Shown: positions 1-7,201 of the stretch, piece after piece
Numbering within the stretch: position 1 is the first letter of the stretch
Layout: every line of letters starts with the position of its first letter
Translations under genes and position numbers: made by a program
The notes under the pieces: generated by a model
The model's input: the letters and a program-made list of their open reading frames with translations, nothing else
What the model was told of the DNA's origin: nothing
The model's database searches: none
Assembly: GCF_002386445.1 (NCBI RefSeq)
Contig: NZ_DGIR01000020.1
Coordinates: 1-17,064, forward strand
Length of the DNA: 17,064 nt
Direction: 5' to 3'
Origin: Pseudomonas sp. UBA4617
GTDB lineage: Bacteria; Pseudomonadota; Gammaproteobacteria; Pseudomonadales; Pseudomonadaceae

Positions 1-45
1 ATTTGTTAAAGAGCGTTTGGCCAAGAGCGTTTCGTCTCAACCGAG
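1..45 (-). promoter_or_regulatory. rRNA operon leader with boxA antitermination element
   Basis: Read on the minus strand, the last bases of the window edge are GCTCTTTAACAAAT (1-14). This matches the boxA antitermination element found in bacterial rRNA leaders, and it lies directly downstream of a strong rRNA-type promoter. Between the promoter and boxA the ten bases AAACGCTCTT occur twice, 14 bases apart, with the second copy running into boxA. A TTGGCCAA palindrome lies between the copies. The 16S gene itself should lie just outside the left edge. The boxA match and promoter order are seen; assignment to an rRNA operon is inference from family knowledge. Confidence 0.8.
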
Positions 46-51
46 GCGCGC

Positions 52-100
52 ATTCTACGCTTTCCTCATTGCTTGTCAAGCGTTTATTTTGAAGTTTTTC
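52..100 (-). promoter_or_regulatory. rRNA promoter, proximal (P2), with A/T-rich upstream element
   Basis: The minus strand has a -35 TTGACA (74-79), a 16-bp spacer and a -10 TAGAAT (52-57), followed by a GC-rich discriminator. This is typical of rRNA promoters, and the start is expected near position 45. Just upstream (82-100) is an A/T-rich stretch with A-tracts, the usual place of an UP element. It drives transcription leftward, out of the window. Confidence 0.85.
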
Positions 101-180
101 GCGAGAAACTCGTTTAGCTTCAAACACTTGACTCAACGTGATGGCTTGCTTCGCTTCGCTACCGCGTTGGAGTGGGGCGG

Positions 181-225
181 ATTATAGGGCGATATCCGAA
201 GCGGTCAACCTTTAATTTCAAAGAC
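181..225 (-). promoter_or_regulatory. rRNA promoter, distal (P1)
   Basis: A second sigma70-type promoter on the minus strand has a -35 TTGACC (203-208), a 16-bp spacer and a perfect -10 TATAAT (181-186), followed by a very GC-rich discriminator. An A/T-rich patch at 209-225 could act as an UP element. It lies about 130 bp upstream of the proximal promoter and reads the same way, so together they form a tandem rRNA-type promoter pair. Confidence 0.8.
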
Positions 226-317
226 CTGGAGTGTTTCTGAAAATCGACCGCGACAGGGCCAGCCGCTGTCCGCCCCCCACCCTGTGCGGCCCCTGCTGTC
301 TGTTCCCTTCCAGATCA

Positions 318-340
318 ATTGCGCACTATAGTGCTCACTT
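318..340. promoter_or_regulatory. Palindromic operator (site A) upstream of the rhtA-like gene
   Basis: This site contains the perfect 12-bp palindrome GCACTATAGTGC (323-334), whose centre is about 39 bp before the exporter start codon. The 17 bases GCACTATAGTGCTCACT (323-339) recur exactly at 8361-8377, at the start of the XRE-cupin regulator gene. The preceding ATTG is shared as well. The palindrome contains a -10-like TATAGT with no good -35 in front, so a bound protein would probably cover the promoter. Binding by the XRE-cupin protein is inference. Confidence 0.7.
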
Positions 341-367
341 CAACCTGCCAAGGATCGCCGCACAGAA

Positions 368-1255
368 ATGAACACCCAACCTCGCAGCCTGGCCGCTACT
401 CTCTTCCCGATCGGCCTGCTGCTCATCGCCATGGCCTCGATACAGTCCGGTGCCTCCCTGGCCAAAAGCATGTTTCCCATCGTCGGCGCGCAAGGCACGA
501 CCACCCTGCGCCTGATCTTCGCCAGCATCATCATGCTGCTGATACTGCGCCCGTGGCGCGTCCGCATGACAGGCAACACCCTGCGCAACGTGATTATCTA
601 TGGCATGGCGCTGGGTGGCATGAACTTTCTCTTCTATATGGCCCTGCGCACGGTACCGATCGGCATCGCCGTGGCACTGGAATTCACCGGGCCGCTGGCG
701 GTAGCGATCTTCTCCTCGCGTCGGCCAGTCGATTTCCTGTGGATCGCCCTGGCCATCGTAGGCCTGCTGCTTTTGCTGCCGGCCGGCGATGGCGGGCAGG
801 CCCTCGACCCGATCGGCGCAGCCTATGCCCTGGGCGCCGGTGCGTGCTGGGCCCTGTACATCCTGTTCGGGCAACGGGCCGGCGCCGAGCACGGTATCCA
901 GAGCGCGGCACTCGGGGTGGTGGTGGCTGCCCTGTTCGTCGCCCCCATCGGTATCGCCCACGCTGGCAGCACCTTGCTCACGCCCGCGGTGATCCCCATG
1001 GCCCTGGGCGTTGCGGTGCTGTCCACTGCCCTGCCCTACAGCCTGGAGATGGTCGCGCTCACGCGCATCCCGGCGCGCACCTTCGGCACTCTCATGAGCG
1101 TCGAACCGGCGTTCGGCGCGTTGTCCGGCCTGCTGTTTCTTGGCGAGGTGCTGACGCTCACCCAATGGCTGGCAATTCTGGCGATCATCACGGCGTCGGT
1201 CGGTACCACATTGTCCATGCGCAAGGAGCCGAGCCCGGCGGTCGCCGCAGACTGA
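368..1255 (+). CDS. rhtA: EamA/DMT-family amino-acid exporter, RhtA-like
   Basis: This is a 295-residue inner-membrane protein with about ten hydrophobic segments arranged as two EamA repeats. It resembles E. coli RhtA, the threonine/homoserine exporter, throughout: shared stretches include AMASIQSGASLAKS, GIAVALEFTGPLAVA, FSSRRPVDF, LGAGACWALYILFGQRAGAEHG and LSTALPYSLEM. Export of threonine, homoserine or related small amino acids is inferred from that likeness. The ATG at 368 is chosen because AAGGA lies about 13 bases upstream and the reading matches the RhtA N-terminus. A longer frame-shifted reading from 319 over the same DNA is a shadow. The gene stands alone between an rRNA promoter region reading away from it and a lipoprotein gene. 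A palindromic operator shared with the XRE-cupin locus lies in its promoter region. Confidence 0.9.
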   Translation: MNTQPRSLAATLFPIGLLLIAMASIQSGASLAKSMFPIVGAQGTTTLRLIFASIIMLLILRPWRVRMTGNTLRNVIIYGMALGGMNFLFYMALRTVPIGIAVALEFTGPLAVAIFSSRRPVDFLWIALAIVGLLLLLPAGDGGQALDPIGAAYALGAGACWALYILFGQRAGAEHGIQSAALGVVVAALFVAPIGIAHAGSTLLTPAVIPMALGVAVLSTALPYSLEMVALTRIPARTFGTLMSVEPAFGALSGLLFLGEVLTLTQWLAILAIITASVGTTLSMRKEPSPAVAAD

Positions 1256-1445
1256 CATGAGAAATAGTTTCATTTGAGGCTGGAATAGTGATTGTGGCAA
1301 CCGGCCTCGCTGATTAAGCTGTCACCAAATCATCATCTTTACGCTATCTACTGGACCGAACACGGACGCTGGGGAATTTTCAGGAAGAACCAAAGCGATA
1401 ACGACGGGGCCAGACAGCTGATCCGCTCCGCATTTAAGGACAGGA

Positions 1446-1727
1446 ATGAAACGTATTTTTCTCATCCTGGCCATCTTGGCCATTGCTGGATGTGCTGCCA
1501 CGGCCAAGACCGAGGTCAAAAGAGGCAAGAAGGGCCTGCATATCAGTTGCTCCGGTCTTTCTTCCTCATGGGACAATTGCTACAGCAAGGCTGCAAGTTC
1601 CTGCAGCACGCGTGGCTACCGCGTCATTGCCCGTTCTGGCGATAGCGACGAAGAAGCCGGTGACTATCTGTTCGGTATCAACCCGGCGGGTTACACCAGC
1701 CGCAGCATGATCGTCATCTGCAAATAA
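1446..1727 (+). CDS. Small cysteine-rich lipoprotein, function unknown
   Basis: This 93-residue protein begins with a short basic start (MKR), a hydrophobic segment and a lipobox ending IAGC, so Cys16 should be lipidated after signal peptidase II cleavage. The mature part of about 78 residues has four further cysteines (35, 45, 53, 92), in a pattern close to C-SGLSSSWDNC-YSKAASSC-STRGYRV, suggesting two disulfides in the periplasm. AAGGA sits five bases before the ATG. The gene ends just before a strong hairpin terminator. It is followed by a convergent aminopeptidase gene and preceded by about 190 bp in which no promoter is clear. I do not recognise a named family. It is more likely an envelope protein than an enzyme, because it is short and has no catalytic motif. 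Confidence 0.8.
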   Translation: MKRIFLILAILAIAGCAATAKTEVKRGKKGLHISCSGLSSSWDNCYSKAASSCSTRGYRVIARSGDSDEEAGDYLFGINPAGYTSRSMIVICK

Positions 1728-1730
1728 CAG

Positions 1731-1761
1731 AAGGGCAGCTTGCAAGCTGCCCTTTTCGTTT
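1731..1761. terminator. Intrinsic terminator between convergent genes
   Basis: Positions 1731-1754 form a perfect 24-bp inverted repeat built on GGGCAGCTTG and its complement. It is followed on the plus strand by TTTT and more T-rich sequence. On the minus strand the hairpin is followed by TTCTGTTATTT. It therefore probably stops transcription from both the lipoprotein gene and the aminopeptidase gene. Confidence 0.85.
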
Positions 1762-1769
1762 GTGCTGCC

Positions 1770-3578
1770 TTACATGGGCGCAGTACGCGCCTCCAGCCAG
1801 GCCAGCGCTTCGCCCTTGAGCAACGGTGCCAGTCGCTCACGCACCTGGGCGTGGTAATCGTTCAACCAGCTCAATTCCTCTCTGGTCAGCAGCTCTGGCA
1901 ACAGGCAACGGGTGTCGATCGGGCACAGCGTCAGGGTTTCGAAGTTGAGGAACTCGCCAAACGCGCTCTTGCCGGCCTCGCGCGTGACTACCAGGTTCTC
2001 GATGCGTACGCCCCACTGCCCCGGCCGGTAAGTACCTGGCTCGATCGAGCTGATCATGCCCGGCTGCATCGCGGTCTGCGGTGCGGGCACCGCCTGATAG
2101 GCAATCACCTGCGGCCCTTCGTGCACGTTCATGAAGTAACCCACCCCATGCCCGGTGCCGTGGCCGTAATCCACCTGATCCGCCCAGATCGGTGCCCGCG
2201 CAATGGCGTCAAGCAAAGGCGACAGCACGCCACGCGGGAAGCTGGCACGCGAAAGGGCAATCATGCCCTTGAGCACGCGCGTGCAGTCCTGCTTCTGCTG
2301 CAGGCTGGGGCTGCCTACTGGCACCATGCGGGTGATGTCAGTGGTACCGCCCAGGTATTGCCCACCCGAGTCGATCAGCAGCAGACCATCGCCCTCGATG
2401 ACCGCGTGCGACTGTTCGGTGGCGCGGTAATGCGGCATGGCGCCGTTGCCATTGAAGGCGGCAATGGTCGCGAAACTCAACGAAACAAAGCCTGGACGAC
2501 GGGCGCGCGCGGCACGCAACTGTTCATCGACGGTGAGTTCGGTAACGACTTCCTGACCGAGGCGAGCCTCGAACCAGGCGAAGAATTCGCACAAGGCTGC
2601 GCCGTCCTGCTCCATCGCCTGACGGATGTGCACCAGGTCGTCATCGCCTTTGCACGCTTTGCTCAGGGTGGTGGGGTTGACCCCCTCGATCAATTCAACC
2701 CCGGCGGCCAGGTTGTCCAACAGGCCGCAAGTGACCCGGGCGGGGTCGACCAGCAAGCGGCTGCCGGCCTGCAGGGCACCAAGGGCCGTGCCTGCTTCGA
2801 CGTAGTCGCGCACCTCGATGCCATCGGCGGCCAGCACCTGGCGCAGATGGCCATCGAGTTTGTCCAGGCCAACGAACAGGACGGCTTGCTGCTGGCTGAT
2901 CAGGGCAAAGGCCAGGAACACCGGGTTGTAGGACACATCACTGCCGCGCAGGTTGAACAGCCAGGCGATGTCGTCCAGGGTGGCGATGAAGTGCCAGTCG
3001 GCGCCCTTGGCCTGCAGGCTCTGGCGCAACTGCTTGAGTTTTTCTGCCCGGTTCACCGTGGCGTGCGGCGGCAAGTGCTGGTAAACCGGGTTGCCCGGCA
3101 ACGCCGGGCGCCCGTCCCAGACCTGTTCGAGCAGGTCCTTGCCCGTCAACAGCCGTGCCCCGCGCAGCTTCAACCGGTCGCCTAGCTGGCGTGCAGAAGC
3201 CACAGCCATGACCGCACCATCCACCGCCACGCTGCCGTTGCGTTCGACGTGCTCGCCCAGCCATTCCAGCGCGCCAGGCTGGCCTGGCAGCAGCTTCATC
3301 AACTCGATGCCAGTGCCTGACAGCTCATGCTCCGCCTGTTCCCAATAACGGCTATCGACCCATAATCCGGCAAACCCAGCCGTGACCACCAGCGTGCCCA
3401 CCGAACCATGAAAGCCAGACAGCCATCGCCGCCCCTGCCAGTAGGCCGGCAGGTATTCGGAAAGATGGGGGTCGGCCGAGGGTATCAGCAAGGCATCGAT
3501 GCCCTCTGCGGCCATGACCTGGCGAATCTGCGCCAAGCGCTGCGGCACGCTCTGCTCAAGGGTGGTCTGAACGTTCAT
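1770..3578 (-). CDS. M24B aminopeptidase P family metallopeptidase (Xaa-Pro aminopeptidase)
   Basis: This 602-residue cytoplasmic enzyme is predicted to release N-terminal residues that precede proline. It has the three-part layout of long aminopeptidase P proteins: two creatinase-type N-terminal domains (about 12-145 and 170-310), an M24 pita-bread domain (about 315-535) and a short M24_C tail (about 545-602). The expected five metal ligands are present: D403, D414, H477, E513 and E527, with H473 and H486 as accessory histidines (HGTGHG, NVHEGP). The ATG at 3578 is preceded by AGGAG six bases away. The open frame runs on to 3770, but that extension has no ribosome site and is not family-like. 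A promoter lies at 3620-3648 and a terminator follows the stop. No signal peptide is visible. Confidence 0.93.
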   Translation of the reverse strand: MNVQTTLEQSVPQRLAQIRQVMAAEGIDALLIPSADPHLSEYLPAYWQGRRWLSGFHGSVGTLVVTAGFAGLWVDSRYWEQAEHELSGTGIELMKLLPGQPGALEWLGEHVERNGSVAVDGAVMAVASARQLGDRLKLRGARLLTGKDLLEQVWDGRPALPGNPVYQHLPPHATVNRAEKLKQLRQSLQAKGADWHFIATLDDIAWLFNLRGSDVSYNPVFLAFALISQQQAVLFVGLDKLDGHLRQVLAADGIEVRDYVEAGTALGALQAGSRLLVDPARVTCGLLDNLAAGVELIEGVNPTTLSKACKGDDDLVHIRQAMEQDGAALCEFFAWFEARLGQEVVTELTVDEQLRAARARRPGFVSLSFATIAAFNGNGAMPHYRATEQSHAVIEGDGLLLIDSGGQYLGGTTDITRMVPVGSPSLQQKQDCTRVLKGMIALSRASFPRGVLSPLLDAIARAPIWADQVDYGHGTGHGVGYFMNVHEGPQVIAYQAVPAPQTAMQPGMISSIEPGTYRPGQWGVRIENLVVTREAGKSAFGEFLNFETLTLCPIDTRCLLPELLTREELSWLNDYHAQVRERLAPLLKGEALAWLEARTAPM

Positions 3579-3619
3579 GCGCTCTCCTGCGGCTACATCA
3601 CGGTTGATCCAGTGTGCCG

Positions 3620-3648
3620 ATAATGGAACAGCCATCGAAGCCCTGCAA
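3620..3648 (-). promoter_or_regulatory. Sigma70-type promoter of the aminopeptidase P gene
   Basis: The minus strand has a -35 TTGCAG (3643-3648), a 17-bp spacer and a -10 CATTAT (3620-3625). The expected start is near 3613, leaving a leader of about 35 bases before the ATG at 3578. The match is fair and the placement is right. Confidence 0.6.
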
Positions 3649-3802
3649 TCACGGCGACCGACACACGGCATGCATTGCCCACCACGCCCTGCGCGAGCCG
3701 GACATTTCCTACAGCACGGCCAGGACCACCGATCAACTCCCGCTGAACTTCGCCAAATCAGCGGCTTCACACAGATACATTCATTACATAAGGCAAATGA
3801 CC

Positions 3803-4915
3803 ATGCCCAATGCCTGCGCCCCTAAAAGCGGCGTGGTGCTGCTCGACACCCGGGTGCGCACCCCTGACCACGAGCATGCCGTGCATCTCAAGCTTGCCGA
3901 AGGCCTGGCTCGCCTGCTGGGTTGCCCGCATGTGCAGCCCAGCCAGCCGCCGACCGCCGCCGATGGCTACTATTACCTGCCCACCGAAACCTTGGTCGAC
4001 CCCAGGCGCCAGTCCGATCTGGGTATATGCAGCGAACACGACCTGTTCGGCGGCCTGGTCGCCTACCCCTACATGGCGACCAAGGCAATCTCGCACCCAT
4101 TGCCGGCCGGCGCCAGCTTCCCTCCGGGCTGGACCGATGCCTTCGCCCAGCACGCCAGCGATGCCCTGTTGCGCGGCTATACAGTGTTCAGCAAAGCCGA
4201 CGCTCGCAACGCCGCACGCCTGCTGCTGCTGGACGGCCCATTGCGGATCAAGCCGGTGCTGGCTTGTGCAGGGCGCGGGCAGCAGGTCATTGCTACGCTG
4301 GATGCGCTGGAGCCACTGCTGGCCGATATGGATGACCAGGAGCTGGCGCTGTGGGGGCTGGTGCTCGAAGAAGACCTGAGCGAGGTGCAGACCTTCAGCG
4401 TCGGTCAAGTCCGCGTCGCCGGGCAGACCTGCAGTTACCACGGCATCCAGCACCTTACCCGCGATCACCAGGGCGTCGAAGTCTATGGCGGCTCCGACCT
4501 CGTGGTAGTACGTGGCGGCTACGACGCGCTGCTGCAACTACCACTCGAAGATCACCTGCGCCTGGCCATCAACCAGGCCATGGTCTACGAGCAGGCGGCC
4601 GAGCGGCACCTGCCGGGCTTTATCGCCTCACGCCGCAACTACGACATCGCCCGCGGCGTCACCGCCCAGGGCCACTTGCGCAGTGGCGTACTCGAGCAAT
4701 CCTGGCGACTGGGCGGCGCCAGCAGCGCCGAACTGCTGGCCTTGCAAGCCTTTGCCAACGACCCGGCATTGCAACAGGTACGAGCTTCCACCCATGAAGT
4801 ATTCGGTACCCCCGAATTGCCCACTGACGCCACCCTCTTCTACCAAGGAAACGACAGTGAACTCGGACAACTCAGCAAATTTGCGCGGATTCGCGAATAT
4901 GACCATTCAGAGTGA
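3803..4915 (+). CDS. DUF3182 family protein, ATP-grasp-like
   Basis: This 370-residue protein has the hallmarks I associate with the uncharacterised proteobacterial DUF3182 family: EHDLFGGLVAYPYMATKAISHPL (79-100, broken here only by wording), VYGGSDLVVVRGGYDALL, SRRNYDIARG and VLEQSWRLGGAS. The middle looks like an ATP-grasp ligase: LRIKP with Lys150 before a Gly-rich turn (AGRG, 156-159), then a LVLEEDL hinge (187-192) and conserved Arg/Asn/Asp near 278-281. A ligase role is inference. AAGG at 3790-3793 is nine bases before the ATG at 3803 but only three before an in-frame ATG at 3797, so 3803 is preferred. The frame stays open back to 3614 without support. The 3' end overlaps the hydrolase gene by 59 bases, so the two are probably co-translated. 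Confidence 0.87.
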   Translation: MPNACAPKSGVVLLDTRVRTPDHEHAVHLKLAEGLARLLGCPHVQPSQPPTAADGYYYLPTETLVDPRRQSDLGICSEHDLFGGLVAYPYMATKAISHPLPAGASFPPGWTDAFAQHASDALLRGYTVFSKADARNAARLLLLDGPLRIKPVLACAGRGQQVIATLDALEPLLADMDDQELALWGLVLEEDLSEVQTFSVGQVRVAGQTCSYHGIQHLTRDHQGVEVYGGSDLVVVRGGYDALLQLPLEDHLRLAINQAMVYEQAAERHLPGFIASRRNYDIARGVTAQGHLRSGVLEQSWRLGGASSAELLALQAFANDPALQQVRASTHEVFGTPELPTDATLFYQGNDSELGQLSKFARIREYDHSE

Positions 4916-5669
4916 AACCGTTGAACTGCAGGTCGAAGGTGACAGCATCGTCGGCACCCTGGTCAGCCCTGGCAGCAAGATGCCGGGCATTCTCTTCGTG
5001 CATGGTTGGGGCGGCAGCCAGCAACGCGACCTGGCACGTGCCCGGCACATCACCGGGCTGGGCTGCGTGTGCATGACCTTCGACCTGCGCGGCCACGAGA
5101 AGACCGAAAGCCAACGGCTGACCGTCACCCGCGAACAGAACCTCATGGACCTGATAGTGGCCTACGACCGCCTGGTCAGCCACCCTGCTGTCGACAGCGG
5201 CGCCATCGCCATCATCGGCAGCAGCTATGGCGGCTACCTGGCTACCCTGCTGACCCGCGAGCGGCCAGTCAAATGGCTGGCCCTGCGCGTACCGGCCATG
5301 TATTGGGACGAAGAATGGGAGATTCCCAAGCAGACCCTCGACCGGCAGCGCCTGAACGCTTACCGCCAGCGCCCGCTCGGCCCGGCGGACAACCGTGCAC
5401 TGGCGGCCTGCGCCGAGTTCGCTGGCGACGTGCTGCTGGTGGAGTCCGAGCAGGATGACTACGTGCCGCACAGCACGCTGATGAGCTATCGCTCGGCATT
5501 CGTCAGCGCCCATTCGCTCACCCACCGCATCGTCGACGGTGCCGACCATGCGTTGTCCAGCGAAGCGAGCCAGAAAGCCTACAGCTCGATTCTGGCGTCC
5601 TGGATCAGCGAAATGGTCATCGGCGCCCGGTTGGACCGCTATCCACACTATGCACCCTGGTATGCCTGA
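4857..5669 (+). CDS. Alpha/beta-fold hydrolase paired with DUF3182
   Basis: This is a serine hydrolase of about 270 residues with no signal peptide. Visible parts are the oxyanion-loop motif FVHGWGG, FDLRGH after the third strand, the nucleophile elbow GSSYGG (Ser123 counted from the GTG), the acid in EQDDYVP (Asp200 or 201) and the His in GADHAL (His231). This is a full catalytic triad of the dienelactone-hydrolase/peptidase-like type. The substrate is unknown. The GTG at 4857 is chosen because AAGGA lies seven bases upstream. An in-frame ATG at 4899 has a weaker site and would give 256 residues. Either way the start lies inside the DUF3182 gene. The last 22 bases overlap the convergent monooxygenase-like gene. 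The tight pairing suggests the hydrolase processes a substrate or product of the DUF3182 protein. Confidence 0.88.
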   Translation: MNSDNSANLRGFANMTIQSETVELQVEGDSIVGTLVSPGSKMPGILFVHGWGGSQQRDLARARHITGLGCVCMTFDLRGHEKTESQRLTVTREQNLMDLIVAYDRLVSHPAVDSGAIAIIGSSYGGYLATLLTRERPVKWLALRVPAMYWDEEWEIPKQTLDRQRLNAYRQRPLGPADNRALAACAEFAGDVLLVESEQDDYVPHSTLMSYRSAFVSAHSLTHRIVDGADHALSSEASQKAYSSILASWISEMVIGARLDRYPHYAPWYA

Positions 5670-6028
5670 GCATCACTCAGTTGGCAATGCAGACCGCCAT
5701 CGGCACCACGCACCAGGCTGCGCAGGGCCTGGTAGGCGGCAAACCTGACGCCACGCGCCTGATGCCGGGCAAGCAGTTCGAGAAACGGCTCCTCGACGAA
5801 ATGCACGGCTGCTGCTGCCCACGCCTGGCGGGACTGCCATTGCAGGTACTGCAACACCCGGCTGCCATCGTCACTGGCCTGGATGCTGACCCCCTGTAGC
5901 CCTTCACAGCGGGTGGCCAGCTCTTCGCTGCGCAGCACCAGCGCCTGGGCCAATGCCTGCTGGCAGACGCCGGGCACCTCATATTCGATCAACTGGCTAA
6001 ACCACAGGGCATGGGGTGTTGCGATCAT
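5648..6028 (-). CDS. Antibiotic-biosynthesis-monooxygenase (ABM) domain protein
   Basis: This 126-residue protein looks like a small ferredoxin-fold ABM-type domain. It has a periodic helix (VCQQALAQALVLRSEELATR), a beta strand (GVSIQAS), then RVLQYLQWQSRQAWAAA, which matches the usual pattern of a strand followed by W-S-x-x-A-W. Residues 13-85 form the core; the tail of about 40 residues is not clearly assigned. Such proteins oxidise quinol-like or aromatic compounds without cofactors, but the substrate here cannot be told. AAGGAG seven bases before the ATG at 6028 supports the start. The gene follows glxA-like DNA on the same strand with a 59-bp gap, and it has its own MerR-type promoter. 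Its 3' end overlaps the alpha/beta hydrolase gene on the other strand by 22 bases. Confidence 0.7.
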   Translation of the reverse strand: MIATPHALWFSQLIEYEVPGVCQQALAQALVLRSEELATRCEGLQGVSIQASDDGSRVLQYLQWQSRQAWAAAAVHFVEEPFLELLARHQARGVRFAAYQALRSLVRGADGGLHCQLSDAQAYQGA

Positions 6029-6071
6029 GAGCAGTCTCCTTGCTACGGACGCATGCTGCGCGATGCCGGGC

Positions 6072-6102
6072 AGGGTAAAACCTCAAGTTAGGTCAAGGTC
6101 AA
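6072..6102 (-). promoter_or_regulatory. MerR-type promoter with 19-bp spacer upstream of the ABM gene
   Basis: The minus strand has a -35 TTGACC (6097-6102), a 19-bp spacer (6078-6096) and a -10 TACCCT (6072-6077). Stretched spacers of 19-20 bp carrying a dyad are the mark of promoters activated by MerR-family regulators. The spacer holds ACCT and AGGT arms and the half-site CCTAACTTGAGG, which resembles one half of a SoxR-type box. The other half is degenerate, and the dyad matches at 6 of 10 pairs. The promoter overlaps the stop codon of the GlxA-type gene. No MerR gene is in the window, so the regulator would act from elsewhere. Confidence 0.55.
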
Positions 6103-7119
6103 GCGTTTTTCCGCCGCGGATGCGCCGCACTCGCCCAGACCGGATACCGCAAAGCGGCGGCGATAATCACTCGGTGTCATGCCGGTGATGCGCTGAAACA
6201 CCTTGCGAAACGCGCCCGGGTCCTGATAACCGACACCCCAGGCGATCTGATCGACGCTGCGCCGGGTGAATTCCAGCAAGCGGCACGCCCGCCCAACCCG
6301 CACATGCTGGCAGTACTCGGTCGGCCGTAGCCCGGTTGCAGCACGAAAACGGCGCAGGAAGGTGCGGGCCTCCAGCCCCGCGCATGCCGCCATGCCGGGC
6401 AGGTCGGCATCCTGCCCGCCATTGCCTTGCAGCCAGTGCTGGACTTTCAGTACCGCCTCGTCGCCATGATCCAGGCGCGGACGGAACACGGCCCCCGGCA
6501 GCGGCGCCGCCACCGGTTCCACTGCCAGGTAACGGGCGGTTTCCCTTGCCAAGGTCGCCCCCATGAAGCGCTCCAGCAACCGCAGACCCAGGTCGGTCCA
6601 GGCCATCAAACCGGCCGAGGTGATCAGGTCGCCATCATCGAGCAGCGGCTGCTGGGCCTCGACCCGAATCTCGGGAAAGCGCTGGGCCAACGTCTGCACG
6701 TAGTTCCAGTGGGTACAAGCCGGGCGCCCGTCGAGCACGCCGCTGGCCGCGATGAAGAATACGCCGATGCACACCGACGCCAGCACCGTGCCACGCCCGT
6801 GCAGTTCGCGTAACGGCACGCGGTGGCGCTCCAGCAGCTCGGCTTGCGGCGCCGACTCCAGGCTCGGCGGTATGATCAGCACACGCAGCCCGGACAAAGC
6901 GACGCCCGGGGTCTCGGGGGCAGGCTGCAATTGCCCCGTCTCGTCAACCTCCCAGAAGCTGACACGTAGCCGCGGCAAGTCGACGCCGCCCAATTCAGCA
7001 GCTACCCGGTTGGCCACCAGAAACAGGTCGGCCAGGCCGTGCACGGCAGCACGCTGCGCGCCCTGGTACAGCAGCAGGCCGATATCCAGGCTGGTGGCGT
7101 TGTCAGTTTTTGCCCGCAT
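6088..7119 (-). CDS. GlxA-family transcriptional regulator (DJ-1/PfpI plus AraC HTH)
   Basis: This 343-residue regulator has a DJ-1/PfpI-like domain at about 12-185 and two AraC-type helix-turn-helix units at about 243-264 and 289-313, ending in the family signature around GYQDPGAFRKVFQRITGMTPSDYRRRF. The nucleophile-elbow cysteine is kept (SVCIGVFFIAASG, Cys117), followed by LDGRPACTHW as in GlxA-type proteins. These proteins usually control amine, amino-acid or related catabolic genes. The ATG at 7119 is preferred. A GTG at 7155 would add 12 residues, but neither start has a well-spaced ribosome site. The gene is divergent from the cysteine hydrolase (82-bp gap), which is its most likely target, and it could also read into the ABM gene downstream. 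Confidence 0.88.
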   Translation of the reverse strand: MRAKTDNATSLDIGLLLYQGAQRAAVHGLADLFLVANRVAAELGGVDLPRLRVSFWEVDETGQLQPAPETPGVALSGLRVLIIPPSLESAPQAELLERHRVPLRELHGRGTVLASVCIGVFFIAASGVLDGRPACTHWNYVQTLAQRFPEIRVEAQQPLLDDGDLITSAGLMAWTDLGLRLLERFMGATLARETARYLAVEPVAAPLPGAVFRPRLDHGDEAVLKVQHWLQGNGGQDADLPGMAACAGLEARTFLRRFRAATGLRPTEYCQHVRVGRACRLLEFTRRSVDQIAWGVGYQDPGAFRKVFQRITGMTPSDYRRRFAVSGLGECGASAAEKRLTLT

Positions 7120-7201
7120 AGTGTCGTTTGCGCCAATCCTCAGGACAGTCGCCACAGCCTATAACTAACGTCATCCCACGACTACTGCCACAGGAGGCAG
7201 C

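Noticed and set aside
335..1300. Long minus-strand frame (321 codons) opposite the rhtA-like gene
   Set aside because: It is rich in Gln, Arg and His with no domain; it is the usual mirror of a GC-rich gene with biased third positions.
1276..1308. Imperfect hairpin (GAGGC ... GCCTC) after the rhtA-like gene as a terminator
   Set aside because: The stem is interrupted and no T-run follows.
1740..3185. Plus-strand frame of 481 codons opposite the aminopeptidase P gene
   Set aside because: It is a low-complexity shadow; the minus strand encodes an intact M24 enzyme with all metal ligands.
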